A stretch of 19,255 bases of DNA from JANOMH01 sp031422295 (GTDB taxonomy: Bacteria; Pseudomonadota; Alphaproteobacteria; Rhodobacterales; Rhodobacteraceae), in NCBI GenBank assembly GCA_031422295.1, contig JANOQM010000048.1, positions 1 through 19,255 of the forward strand. The letters run 5' to 3'. The position numbers and the translations under genes were made by a program. Under the pieces are notes generated by a model, which saw nothing but the letters and a program-made list of their open reading frames with translations, was not told where the DNA came from and made no database searches. Below are positions 1 through 7,331 of this stretch, in pieces (the stretch's first letter is position 1; each line of letters opens with the position of its first letter).

Positions 1-138
1 CGGCATGGCGATCAGTTGTTCCATCTGAAACCCGGCGACAGCCTGTTTTTCGACGCCGACGCGCAGCATGGGCCAGAGGTTCTGGTCAAACTGCCCGCGC
101 GGTTCCTGTCGATCATTTCCTACCCTCAGGCCAGTTAA
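1..138 (+). CDS. C-terminal end of a cupin-domain (probably XRE-type) transcriptional regulator, partial
   Basis: The first 45 codons are an open frame ending in TAA. They encode a small-barrel cupin tail: a GDQLFHLKPGDSLFF-like segment (residues about 3-17 of the fragment), then DADAQHGPEVL, where the His lies in the usual second cupin motif position, and a final beta-strand run. This is the typical end of HTH_XRE-cupin regulators (PuuR/SutR-like), which sense a small ligand with the cupin. The helix-turn-helix part lies outside the window, so a stand-alone cupin cannot be excluded. Its TAA shares the palindrome TTAA with the stop of the convergent DUF3445 gene, so the two genes overlap at their last bases. 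Its position suggests it regulates the methylated-amine block. That is inference. Confidence 0.6.
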   Translation, partial: RHGDQLFHLKPGDSLFFDADAQHGPEVLVKLPARFLSIISYPQAS

Positions 139-1199
139 TCGAGCCATATGCCGGGGCTGGTTGGTGCGCCGTCGTCGTGCCGCGCCAGCCAGTCCACCAT
201 ATGGGGCCGGTTGCCGATGAAGCCTTTGTAGGTGGCCAGTTCCACCGGCAGATCGCGGATCACCCGGTGCAGGCGGCGCGCCCATTTGGGCTGTGTCACC
301 AACTCGTTGAAACTGATCAGATAACAGCGGATCGGGAACACCAGCGCATTAGACCGGGGCAGTCGGAAAAACGTCTGCAACTCGACCCGCAGATGCAGCT
401 TTTCGCCGACATTTTCGGGCGTCACGGTGCCCTTCATCGTGCCCCATTTGGGGTAATGTTCCGGACTGGTATCCAGCAGCGGGTTCACGGTCATGGTCCA
501 GTTGAACCGCCGGGCGGGGGGGCCGTGCCGCACATTCATCAGAAACTTTAACGCCCGCTGAAAGATGCCCTTTTCATGCGCCAAGGGCACGGGGGCGTGC
601 CATTCAAAGAAATTCATCCCGATATCAAAATCCAGCGACCAATCGGCCTGTGTCGTCACCATGCCTGCATCCATCCAAAGGTTGTCTTCGCGTTGATCCT
701 GCAAGGTGAAATCGCCCTGGGTCTGCCGTGTGATGTATTCCAGCGGGCCACAGGGCAGGGTGGACTCGTCCAGAAAGGTGAAATGCTGGTCAATCCCCAG
801 CGGGCGGTTGATCCAGTGCCATTTATTGCCATCGCGGGTCAGTTCGAACCATTGCGGATATTCCGCAGCCTTGGCCAGCATGATCAGTTCCAGCAGGTCC
901 CAGCCGGCCAGCGACATATGCGGCAGGGACTGGCAACGCAGCGGATCCTCGGCCAGCACCTGCGCCCGTTCGCGCATTTCAGCGATGTAATGTTCATCCA
1001 CATCAAAGGTATGTTCGAACACCGACCCAATGCGCCCCGGCACATGTGGTTCGATATTGACCGCATACATGTAGCTGTCCTGATCGAACGGAAACGGAAA
1101 GCGTTTGATCGCGGCGGGTGAATTGAAGAAACTGAAATCCTGCCGAAACGTCTCGTCATGGAAATTCGGCTGAAAGTTTGGCTTGAAATCGAGTCCCAT
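135..1199 (-). CDS. DUF3445 / heme-dependent oxidative N-demethylase family protein
   Basis: The 354-residue product belongs to the DUF3445 family, annotated as heme-dependent oxidative N-demethylase and related to subunits of the dimethylamine monooxygenase (Dmm) of methylotrophs. Family features seen: the N-terminal FDQDSYMYAVNIEP segment, a central DLLELIMLAKAAEYPQWFEL stretch, RREDNLW-like QREDNLWMD, and an Arg-rich RFNWTMTVNPLLDTS followed by LHLRVELQTFFRLP. No signal peptide or membrane segment is visible, so it is cytoplasmic. Expected role: O2-dependent removal of a methyl group (as formaldehyde) from a secondary amine, using electrons from a partner reductase. It is the last gene of a minus-strand operon; the partner reductase 9 bp upstream is only a fragment. 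The start has a G-rich ribosome site (GGGGGG, about 4 nt before ATG). Family is confident; the precise amine is inferred from the neighbours. Confidence 0.8.
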   Translation of the reverse strand: MGLDFKPNFQPNFHDETFRQDFSFFNSPAAIKRFPFPFDQDSYMYAVNIEPHVPGRIGSVFEHTFDVDEHYIAEMRERAQVLAEDPLRCQSLPHMSLAGWDLLELIMLAKAAEYPQWFELTRDGNKWHWINRPLGIDQHFTFLDESTLPCGPLEYITRQTQGDFTLQDQREDNLWMDAGMVTTQADWSLDFDIGMNFFEWHAPVPLAHEKGIFQRALKFLMNVRHGPPARRFNWTMTVNPLLDTSPEHYPKWGTMKGTVTPENVGEKLHLRVELQTFFRLPRSNALVFPIRCYLISFNELVTQPKWARRLHRVIRDLPVELATYKGFIGNRPHMVDWLARHDDGAPTSPGIWLD

Positions 1200-1208
1200 T
1201 TCGCCCCC

Positions 1209-1952
1209 CTAGCGGTCAAGGACGAGTGATCGCCCCGTGAACCGCGACACACATGGCATGATTTTGGTGCCGCTGGATTTTTCAGTGTCCGTCAGCCAGT
1301 GGTCATTGTGCGGGATATGGCCATCACAACCCAGCACATCGGTTTCGCAATTACCGCAGGCCCCACCCCGGCACAGATATGGCGCCTCGATCGCTTCCAG
1401 CAGCGACTGATGCTGGCCCACCAGAATGGTCTTGCTCGAGGCTTTCAGCGTCACTGCAAAGGGTTGGCCCACGGGCGGGGCCAAGAATTCCTCGTGATGG
1501 ACAGCGGCCAATGGCCAGCCCGCGTCATCGGCAGACTTGCGCACCCAGTTGATCATGCCCCTGGGTCCGCAGACATACAGATGCGTGCCCAACGGTTGGC
1601 CCGCCAACAGATCGGCCAGCGGGACCATTTGTTTCTGGTCGTCAAAATACAGATGCACCCGGTCGCCATGCCGCGCCGTGAGGTCGGTCATATAGGCCCC
1701 GAGGTCGGGTGAACGGGCGGAATAGTGCAACTCGAACCGGCCATTCATCGCCGAAAGCTGGCCGATCTGCGCCAGAAACGGCGTGATGCCGATGCCCCCC
1801 GCGTTCAGTTTTGAATAGCGCAGCCATGCCGTGGCCCCGTAAACCGAGGTGCCGCCGGATTTGTTGCTGAACATCCCGGCCAACTCGGCATAGGTAGAGC
1901 TTTGCAAAAAGCCCATGGTCATGGAGATGATCCAGACGAGGAAGGCCAGCAT
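1209..1952 (-). pseudogene. 3' remnant of a VanB/PDR-type 2Fe-2S oxidoreductase, fused at its 5' side to permease sequence
   Basis: From about 1802 downward the reading frame encodes the NAD(P)-binding half and ferredoxin domain of a phthalate-dioxygenase-reductase-like protein: GGIGITPFLAQ, HYSARSP, HLYVCGPRGMI, and a C-terminal plant-type 2Fe-2S motif CRGGACGNC (about 1338-1382) with the fourth Cys in IMPCVSRF. About 198 residues of a usual ~310-320 remain; the N-terminal flavin-binding barrel (RxYS-type motif) is missing. Residues before GGIGITP (KSGGTSVYGATAWLRYSK) are instead APC-permease sequence, so the remaining 247-codon open frame is a deletion chimera starting at an internal Met of the permease. 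In other genomes this reductase type pairs with DUF3445 proteins, so it probably once supplied electrons to the downstream demethylase. A ferredoxin-only product cannot be excluded, but no flavin site remains. Confidence 0.85.
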
Positions 1953-2078
1953 TCCAGTCGTTCCGGCGATTCAGCCGATGGAAAACAGCACGAACGGCGG
2001 CACCCCGGCGGCGACCCAGAAGGCTCCTTTCCAGCTAAGCGCGCGAACCAGATTGCCCGAAGATGTGTCGGTTGCCAT
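1803..2078 (-). pseudogene. 5' remnant of an APC-family amino acid/amine permease with in-frame TGA
   Basis: An ATG at 2078 with a near-perfect ribosome site opens a frame MATDTSSGNLVRALSWKGAF..., continuing through a first membrane segment (WVAAGVPPFVLFSIG), a TGA at codon 36 (1973-1971), and then IAGTTG MLAFLVWIISMTMGF, a second membrane segment typical of APC-superfamily permeases, and KSGGTSVYGATAWLRYSK. Homology stops at about codon 90, where the frame runs straight into the oxidoreductase fragment. The TGA sits where the family normally has Gly, so a single GGA-to-TGA change explains it. A full permease is about 450-500 residues, so roughly 80% is gone. In methylamine loci such permeases are thought to import amines or amino acids. 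The gene is non-functional by two lesions. Confidence 0.85.
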
Positions 2079-2082
2079 GTCT

Positions 2083-2092
2083 GATCACCTCC
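2083..2092 (-). promoter_or_regulatory. Very strong Shine-Dalgarno of the dead permease gene
   Basis: On the minus strand the bases read GGAGGTGATC, a ten-base perfect complement of the 16S rRNA 3' end, four bases before the permease ATG. It fixes the original start codon at 2078 and shows that the broken gene once had an efficient initiation signal. Confidence 0.75.
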
Positions 2093-2330
2093 ATGTTGAT
2101 GGGTTGATTTTGATCTTTCACGTCAGGTTCCCCGTTCATTCGGCCTTGGTCTTTGCGCTGGAGCTTTGGCCATGTCCGTCCCGACGCTTTTTCATTTACA
2201 CATAGCATCTGGGGTTGGGTCAGCGTGTTTGACCCGCCTCGCGATATGCCTCGCAAACCCTAAACCTCATGTTCACCACACAGTCAGTCTGTGACAAAAC
2301 CGCGCGATCACAAAGCAATTTGTTCCTCGT

Positions 2331-2503
2331 ACGAAAAAAAGTTTCCTAGTAGCCGCCGTGACCGCCTCAGTATCGCGCCCTTGTTTATGATTTTCCAAAA
2401 AAGAGGTTTGGGTACCTGCCCCAGCCAATGTGACCAGAATTCAGCCCACGGCCGTTGGTCACGCGATCGGAAAATATTTGCCTAGAACGAATAAAATATT
2501 CCT
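2331..2503 (+). repeat. Pair of 17-bp direct repeats, candidate operators
   Basis: ACGAAWAAAAKWTTCCT occurs at 2331-2347 and 2487-2503 (14 of 17 identical, start to start 156 bp, close to fifteen helical turns). The downstream copy is preceded by GGAAAATATTTGCCTAG (2469-2485), forming an imperfect inverted repeat GGAAAATATTT / AAAATATTCC around it. Both copies are followed by a CTAG/TAG-like tail. The downstream copy lies 55 bp before the mgsA start, a usual place for an operator or activator site. Function is inferred. Confidence 0.4.
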
Positions 2504-2557
2504 GCTAGTTGATTCGTATCAAGGGTGAAACCTGCCACCACAATAAGGGAGAGGGCC

Positions 2558-3454
2558 ATGTGCGGCATTGTAGGATTGTTCCTCAAGGACAAGGCGCTGG
2601 AGCCGATGTTGGGCGCGATGTTGACCGACATGCTGATCACCATGACAGATCGCGGGCCTGACAGCGCGGGCATCGCCATCTATGGCGGGGCGGGTGATGG
2701 CGCGGGCAAGATCACCGTTCAATCGGCCAACCCCTTGGTGGATTTCGCCAATCTGGACGCTGACCTGCACGACGCCATCGGTGCGCCCGTGCTGATGCTG
2801 ATCAAAAGCACCCATGCCGTGCTGGAAATTCCGCTGGGTCAGATGGATGCTGCGCGATCTGCCCTCGCCCATTTGCGGCCCGCCATCAAAGTGATGAGCG
2901 CGGGCGACAGCCTTGAGATTTACAAAGAAGTCGGCTTGCCGCGCGATGTAGCCGCCCGGTTTGACCTGACCAAAATGCACGGCACCCACGGCATCGGCCA
3001 CACCCGCATGGCCACCGAATCCGCCGTGACCACCATGGGCGCGCACCCGTTTTCCACCGGGCCGGACCAGTGTTTGGTCCATAATGGCAGCCTGTCCAAC
3101 CACAATGGCCTGCGCCGCGAGCTGATCCGCGAGGGGATGACGTTCGAGACGCAGAACGACACCGAAGTCGCCGCCGCCTATGTCAGCCACAAGCTGAAAT
3201 CGGGGATGAATCTGGGGCAGGCGTTGGAGGCCGGTCTGAAGGATCTGGACGGGTTTTACACCTTTGTTGTCGGCACCAAGGACGGCTTTGGCGTGGTCCG
3301 CGACCCGATTGCCTGCAAACCTGCCGTGATGGCCGAAACCGATCAATACGTCGCCTTTGGGTCAGAATACCGCGCCATGGTCGGCCTGCCGGGCATCGAT
3401 GCCGCCCGCGTCTGGGAACCCGAACCTGCCACCGTCTATTTTTGGAACCACTGA
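2558..3454 (+). CDS. mgsA: N-methylglutamate synthase subunit A, class II glutamine amidotransferase (GlxB-like)
   Basis: The 298-residue protein is an Ntn-type glutamine amidotransferase domain. The start at 2558 is chosen because it gives MCGIVGLF, putting the catalytic Cys at position 2 for exposure after Met removal; an upstream in-frame ATG at 2525 would bury it. A GGAG/GAGGG site lies just upstream. Other visible family motifs are DRGPDSAG (about 31-38), GHTRMATES, HNGSLSNH and NDTEVAAAY. In glutamate synthase this domain releases ammonia from glutamine; in the N-methylglutamate pathway the homologue is expected to release methylamine from gamma-glutamylmethylamide and hand it to the FMN subunit. 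It is the first gene of a tight operon (next gene 1 bp away). The same architecture is also annotated GlxB; gmaS in the operon favours the methylamine role. Confidence 0.85.
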   Translation: MCGIVGLFLKDKALEPMLGAMLTDMLITMTDRGPDSAGIAIYGGAGDGAGKITVQSANPLVDFANLDADLHDAIGAPVLMLIKSTHAVLEIPLGQMDAARSALAHLRPAIKVMSAGDSLEIYKEVGLPRDVAARFDLTKMHGTHGIGHTRMATESAVTTMGAHPFSTGPDQCLVHNGSLSNHNGLRRELIREGMTFETQNDTEVAAAYVSHKLKSGMNLGQALEAGLKDLDGFYTFVVGTKDGFGVVRDPIACKPAVMAETDQYVAFGSEYRAMVGLPGIDAARVWEPEPATVYFWNH

Positions 3455-3455
3455 C

Positions 3456-4139
3456 ATGCAGACATTCGACCTTGCCGCGCGGGGATTGCGCGACCTGAAC
3501 CAGACGCTGCATTCCCTGCAAGGTACAACCAACCAGACCGCGTGGGAGATTGTGAATACCAGGGGCTCACATTCCATCGCCGTCGGCGTGGACGCGCCGC
3601 TGGACATCACCGTGCATGGCACCACGGGCTATTACTGCGCGGGCATGAACAAACAGGCGACGATCCGGATCAAGGGCAACGCCGGGCCGGGTGTGGCCGA
3701 GAATATGATGAGCGGGGCGGTCATTATTGACGGTGACGCCAGCCAATACGCCGGGGCCACGGGGCGCGGCGGGCTCTTGGTGATCAAGGGCAATGCGTCC
3801 AGCCGCTGCGGGATTTCGATGAAGGGGATCGAGATCGTGGTGCATGGCAATATCGGGCATATGTCGGCGTTCATGGCCCAAACCGGGGCGCTGGTCGTGT
3901 GCGGCAATGCGGGCGAGGCTTTGGGCGATTCGCTGTATGAGGCGCGGTTGTATGTGCGCGGTTCGGTCAAATCGCTGGGCGCGGATTGCATTGAGAAAGA
4001 GATGCGCCCCGAACATCTGGCGCAGCTGGCGGACCTGCTGAAACGCGGCGAGTCCGATGCGAACCCCAAAGATTTCAAGCGCTACGGGTCGGCCCGCAAG
4101 CTCTATACCTTCAACATCGACAATGCGGCGGCATACTGA
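3456..4139 (+). CDS. mgsB: N-methylglutamate synthase subunit B, GXGXG-repeat protein (GlxC-like)
   Basis: The 227-residue product matches the C-terminal right-handed beta-helix domain of large-subunit glutamate synthase, here a separate subunit. The repeated G-x-x-G-x-x-G pattern runs from about residue 50 to 175: HGTTGYYCAG, IKGNAGPGVAENM, IDGDASQYAGATGRGG, IKGNASSRCG, VHGNIGHMSAFM, VCGNAGEALGDS. The domain has no catalytic residues of its own and packs the amidotransferase against the FMN domain, supporting the ammonia or methylamine tunnel. The ATG lies one base after the mgsA stop, and the stop is one base before the mgsC start, so the three subunits are translationally linked. The start MQTFDLAARGL fits the family; longer upstream frames overlap mgsA. 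Confidence 0.85.
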   Translation: MQTFDLAARGLRDLNQTLHSLQGTTNQTAWEIVNTRGSHSIAVGVDAPLDITVHGTTGYYCAGMNKQATIRIKGNAGPGVAENMMSGAVIIDGDASQYAGATGRGGLLVIKGNASSRCGISMKGIEIVVHGNIGHMSAFMAQTGALVVCGNAGEALGDSLYEARLYVRGSVKSLGADCIEKEMRPEHLAQLADLLKRGESDANPKDFKRYGSARKLYTFNIDNAAAY

Positions 4140-4140
4140 C

Positions 4141-5466
4141 ATGAGCGATTTCCCCCATACCCCCCCGCGCAAAAGCTGGACCTTTTCGGATGACGTGAAC
4201 GCTGAAATCCGTCGCGCCGCAGCCACTGGCATCTATGACATTCGTGGCGGCGGCGCCAAACGCCGGGTCCCACATTTCGACGACCTGCTGTTTCTGGGTG
4301 CCTCGATCAGCCGCTATCCGCTGGAGGGCTACCGCGAGAAATGTGACACCCGCGTGGTTCTGGGCACCCGCTTTGCCAAGAAACCGATTGAACTGGATAT
4401 CCCGATCACTATCGCGGGCATGAGCTTTGGTGCGCTGTCCGGCCCTGCGAAAGAGGCTTTGGGGCGCGGCGCAACCCTTGCTGGAACCTCGACCACCACC
4501 GGCGATGGCGGCATGACCGAGGAAGAGCGAGGGCATTCGCAAAAGCTGGTCTATCAATACCTTCCCAGCCGTTACGGCATGAACCCCGACGACCTGCGCC
4601 GCTGTGATGCCATCGAAGTCGTCGTCGGTCAGGGTGCCAAACCCGGTGGCGGCGGCATGCTGTTGGGGCAAAAGATCAGCGACCGCGTGGCCGCCATGCG
4701 CAACCTGCCCAAGGGGATCGACCAACGCAGCGCCTGTCGTCACCCTGATTGGACCGGCCCCGATGATCTGGAAATCAAGATCGCCGAACTGCGCGAAATC
4801 ACCGACTGGCAAAAGCCGATCTATGTGAAAATCGGCGGCGCGCGGCCCTATTATGACACCGCTTTGGCGATCAAGGCCGGGGCGGATGTGGTGGTGCTGG
4901 ACGGGATGCAGGGTGGCACGGCCGCGACGCAGGAAGTGTTCATCGAAAACGTCGGCCAGCCGATCCTCGCCTGTATCCGACCCGCAGTTGAGGCACTCCA
5001 GGAACTGGGGATGCACCGCAAAGTGCAGCTGATCGTCTCGGGCGGCATTCGCACGGGGGCCGATGTGGCCAAGGCGCTGGCGTTGGGCGCGGATGCGGTG
5101 TCGATCGGCACGGCGGCGCTGATCGCCCTTGGCGACAACGACCCACGCTGGGAAGATGAGTATCGAAAACTCGGCACCACCGCTGGCGCCTATGACGACT
5201 GGCACGAGGGCCGCGATCCCGCAGGCATCACCACCCAAGACCCGGAATTGATGGCGCGGTTTGATCCGGTCGAAGGCGGGCGGCGGCTGAAAAACTACCT
5301 CAAGGTGCTGGCGCTGGAAACCCAGACCATCGCGCGGGCCTGTGGCAAAAGCCATGTGCATAATCTGGAGCCAGAGGATCTGGTCGCACTGACCATCGAA
5401 GCGGCCGCCATGGCCGGGGTGCCCTTGGCCGGAACCAACTGGATACCGGGGAAAACCGGATTCTGA
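4141..5466 (+). CDS. mgsC: N-methylglutamate synthase subunit C, FMN-binding glutamate synthase domain (GlxD-like)
   Basis: The 441-residue protein is the TIM-barrel FMN domain of glutamate synthase as a stand-alone subunit. Visible landmarks: ITIAGMSFGALSGPAKEALG (about residues 87-106), TTTGDGGM, the glycine-rich GQGAKPGGGGMLLGQKIS loop, VKIGGARPYYD, VVVLDGMQGGTAATQEVF, and the phosphate-binding LIVSGGIRTGADVAKALALGADAVSIGTAAL. It should catalyse reductive addition of methylamine to 2-oxoglutarate, forming N-methylglutamate on FMN. The classical Cys-rich 3Fe-4S loop of GltB is reduced, with isolated Cys residues such as SACRHPDW, as is normal in the short GlxD type. It starts one base after mgsB and is followed by gmaS after 24 bp. 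A large minus-strand open frame opposite it is a GC-rich shadow. Confidence 0.87.
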   Translation: MSDFPHTPPRKSWTFSDDVNAEIRRAAATGIYDIRGGGAKRRVPHFDDLLFLGASISRYPLEGYREKCDTRVVLGTRFAKKPIELDIPITIAGMSFGALSGPAKEALGRGATLAGTSTTTGDGGMTEEERGHSQKLVYQYLPSRYGMNPDDLRRCDAIEVVVGQGAKPGGGGMLLGQKISDRVAAMRNLPKGIDQRSACRHPDWTGPDDLEIKIAELREITDWQKPIYVKIGGARPYYDTALAIKAGADVVVLDGMQGGTAATQEVFIENVGQPILACIRPAVEALQELGMHRKVQLIVSGGIRTGADVAKALALGADAVSIGTAALIALGDNDPRWEDEYRKLGTTAGAYDDWHEGRDPAGITTQDPELMARFDPVEGGRRLKNYLKVLALETQTIARACGKSHVHNLEPEDLVALTIEAAAMAGVPLAGTNWIPGKTGF

Positions 5467-5490
5467 CAATAACGACGGGGAGTTGAACGC

Positions 5491-6798
5491 ATGGCTAAAG
5501 ACCTTGCCGAATATGGCAAAAAGCACGGCATCAAATACTTCATGATCACCTATACCGATCTGTTCGGCGGGCAGCGGGCCAAACTGGTGCCAACCGAGGC
5601 GATCAACGAGTTGGCGCATGACGGGGCGGCCTTTGCCGGCTTTGCCACCCATCTGGACCTGACCCCTGCCCATCCCGACATGCTGGCGATCCCCGATCCG
5701 TCGTCGGTGATCCAACTGCCATGGAAGCCCGAGGTGGCGTGGCTCGCGTCCAACTGCATCATGGAGGATAAACCCGTCGATCAGGCCCCGCGTAACGTGC
5801 TGAACGCGCTGATTGCCGAGGCGGCCAAGGACGGCCTCTATCTGAAAACCGGGGTCGAGGCGGAGTTTTTCCTGCTGACCCCCGAGGGCAACCAGATTTC
5901 CGACCCGTTCGATACATCATACAAGCCCTGCTACGACCAGCAGGCCGTGATGCGCCGCTATGATGTGATCGCCGAGGTGTGCGATTACATGCTGCAACTG
6001 GGCTGGGAGCCGTACCAGAACGACCATGAGGATGCGAATGGCCAGTTTGAAATGAACTGGAAATACGACGACGCCCTGCAAACCGCCGACAAGCATTCAT
6101 TCTTTAAATTCATGATGAAATCGGTGGCCGAAAAGCACGGCTTTCGCGCGACATTCATGCCCAAGCCGATCGAGGGGCTGACCGGCAATGGTTGCCATTG
6201 CCATATCTCGGTCTGGGACAAGGCGGGCAAGGTGAATGTGTTCGCTGACAAGAACATGGAACTGGGCCTGTCCGAACGCGGCCGCCATTTCCTTGGCGGG
6301 ATCATGAAACATGCGTCCGCGCTTGCCGCGATCACCAACCCGACGGTGAACAGCTACAAACGGATCAACGCGCCGCGCACGATCTCTGGGGCTACCTGGG
6401 CCCCCAATTCGGTGACATGGACCGGCAATAACCGGACCCATATGGTGCGCGTGCCGGGGCCGGGGCGGTTTGAATTGCGCCTGCCCGATGGGGAGAAGAA
6501 CCCCGAACTGTATCAGCCCGAGAACATCTCGGCGCCGCTAGACGGAGTGCGGACCAAGGCCGATCCGGGCCGCCGTTATGACATTGATATGTATACCCAA
6601 GGGCACACGGTCAAAGGTGCGCCGTTGCTGCCGCTGAACCTGCTGGACGCCTTGCGCGAGTTTGACAAGGACAAGACCCTGAAATCGATGATGGGCGACG
6701 ATTTTTCAGCCAGTTATCTAAAGCTCAAGCGCCGCGAATGGACCAGCTACACCGCGCATTTCAGCAAGTGGGAGCATGACAACACGTTGGATATCTGA
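5491..6798 (+). CDS. gmaS: Gamma-glutamylmethylamide synthetase (type III glutamine synthetase-like ligase)
   Basis: The 435-residue enzyme belongs to the glutamine-synthetase superfamily, GlnT/GmaS branch. Motifs seen: GVEAEFFLLTPEGN (metal-binding Glu residues), FMPKPIEGLTGNGCHCHIS (ATP/glutamate site), and NRTHMVRVPGPGRFELRLPDGEKNP (substrate Arg and C-terminal Glu). The reaction expected for GmaS is ATP-dependent condensation of glutamate with methylamine to gamma-glutamylmethylamide, the first step of the indirect methylamine pathway. Its product is the substrate of MgsABC encoded immediately upstream, the strongest argument against a pure ammonia-using GlnT. The start at 5491 has GGGGAG about 10 bases before ATG. 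It is followed almost directly by a GcvT-family gene fragment. N-methylglutamate dehydrogenase (mgdABCD) is not in this window. Confidence 0.88.
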   Translation: MAKDLAEYGKKHGIKYFMITYTDLFGGQRAKLVPTEAINELAHDGAAFAGFATHLDLTPAHPDMLAIPDPSSVIQLPWKPEVAWLASNCIMEDKPVDQAPRNVLNALIAEAAKDGLYLKTGVEAEFFLLTPEGNQISDPFDTSYKPCYDQQAVMRRYDVIAEVCDYMLQLGWEPYQNDHEDANGQFEMNWKYDDALQTADKHSFFKFMMKSVAEKHGFRATFMPKPIEGLTGNGCHCHISVWDKAGKVNVFADKNMELGLSERGRHFLGGIMKHASALAAITNPTVNSYKRINAPRTISGATWAPNSVTWTGNNRTHMVRVPGPGRFELRLPDGEKNPELYQPENISAPLDGVRTKADPGRRYDIDMYTQGHTVKGAPLLPLNLLDALREFDKDKTLKSMMGDDFSASYLKLKRREWTSYTAHFSKWEHDNTLDI

Positions 6799-6805
6799 TG
6801 TGTTG

Positions 6806-7114
6806 ATGCAAGGCTTTGACGAACAAGGCCCGCACCCACGCCACCAATTTGTGGGCCTTGATGTGGCGGCGAACACCAGTATCGGCCATGGCGATCCGAT
6901 TTTCAAAGGCCGGGCGCAAATTGGTGTCATCACCTCTGCCACCCGCTCGCCCATTCTGAACAAGAACATCGCACTGGCCCGGATCGACGTGACTGAGGCC
7001 GCTGAGGGGGCCGAGGTCGAGGTTGGCAAACTCGACGGCCAGCAATTGCGCCTGCCCGCAATCATCACCGCCACCGCCCAATATGACCCCAAAAAGACCT
7101 GGCCCCAAAGCTGA
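6806..7114 (+). pseudogene. C-terminal fragment of a GcvT/aminomethyltransferase-family gene
   Basis: From 6806 an open frame of 102 codons encodes only the C-terminal barrel of a folate-dependent aminomethyltransferase (GCV_T_C): RHQFVGLDVAANTS, the turn GDPIFKGRAQIGVITSATRSP, KNIALARI and EVGKLDGQQLRLPA, ending YDPKKTWPQS. The folate-binding N-terminal two-thirds (about 260-280 residues in relatives such as DmdA-like or GcvT proteins) is absent; sequence immediately upstream is the gmaS end. The junction therefore marks a deletion within 10 bp after the gmaS stop. Relatives in methylated-amine loci accept methyl or methylene groups onto tetrahydrofolate. An ATG exists, so a short protein could be made, but it lacks the folate site. 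Confidence 0.75.
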
Positions 7115-7331
7115 CTGGCGACACGCCGGCGCTTGTCTAGTGCCAGACTGGCGTTCGGGGGGCGCGGGATGCCCCTCCATTACAGATTGTCCACCATCGA
7201 TTTCAGATGTTCGTCGGCATGTGCGCTCTATTCGTTATGTTTCAACCGTTGGACAGGAACCCCGTCAGATAGGCCATGCTGACCCGTATCCACAAAGTCC
7301 GTATGCTGCCAAAAACGGCGCCAACTTTGGG

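Larger units (their letters stand above)
2079..2557. promoter_or_regulatory. Divergent control region between the permease/demethylase operon and mgsABC-gmaS
   Basis: About 480 bp without a credible gene, AT-richer than the flanks, with start codons facing outward on both sides. It should hold promoters for both operons. The most visible structure is a 17-bp motif repeated with 14 matches at 2331-2347 (ACGAAAAAAAGTTTCCT) and 2487-2503 (ACGAATAAAATATTCCT), listed separately. No sigma-70 promoter was convincing by eye. Short open frames here (for example 2291-2485) lack ribosome sites and family resemblance and were not called. Confidence 0.55.

Noticed and set aside
135..1121. Plus-strand open frames opposite the DUF3445 gene (for example 576-1121)
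   Set aside because: No family resemblance or ribosome site; the minus-strand protein is a clear family match across its whole length.
4111..5715. A 534-codon open frame on the minus strand opposite mgsC and the gmaS start
   Set aside because: It mirrors two strongly conserved plus-strand genes, has no recognisable motif and reflects high GC third positions on the other strand.
6825..6859. Inverted repeat AAGGCCC/GGGCCTT after gmaS as a terminator
   Set aside because: It lies inside conserved GcvT-family coding sequence, has a 21-base loop and no U-tract.
7158..7176. GGGGC/GCCCC hairpin downstream of the GcvT fragment as a terminator; the 217-bp spacer to the LysR gene
   Set aside because: The stem is only 5-6 bp and no U-tract follows. 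Nothing else recognisable was seen in 7115-7331.
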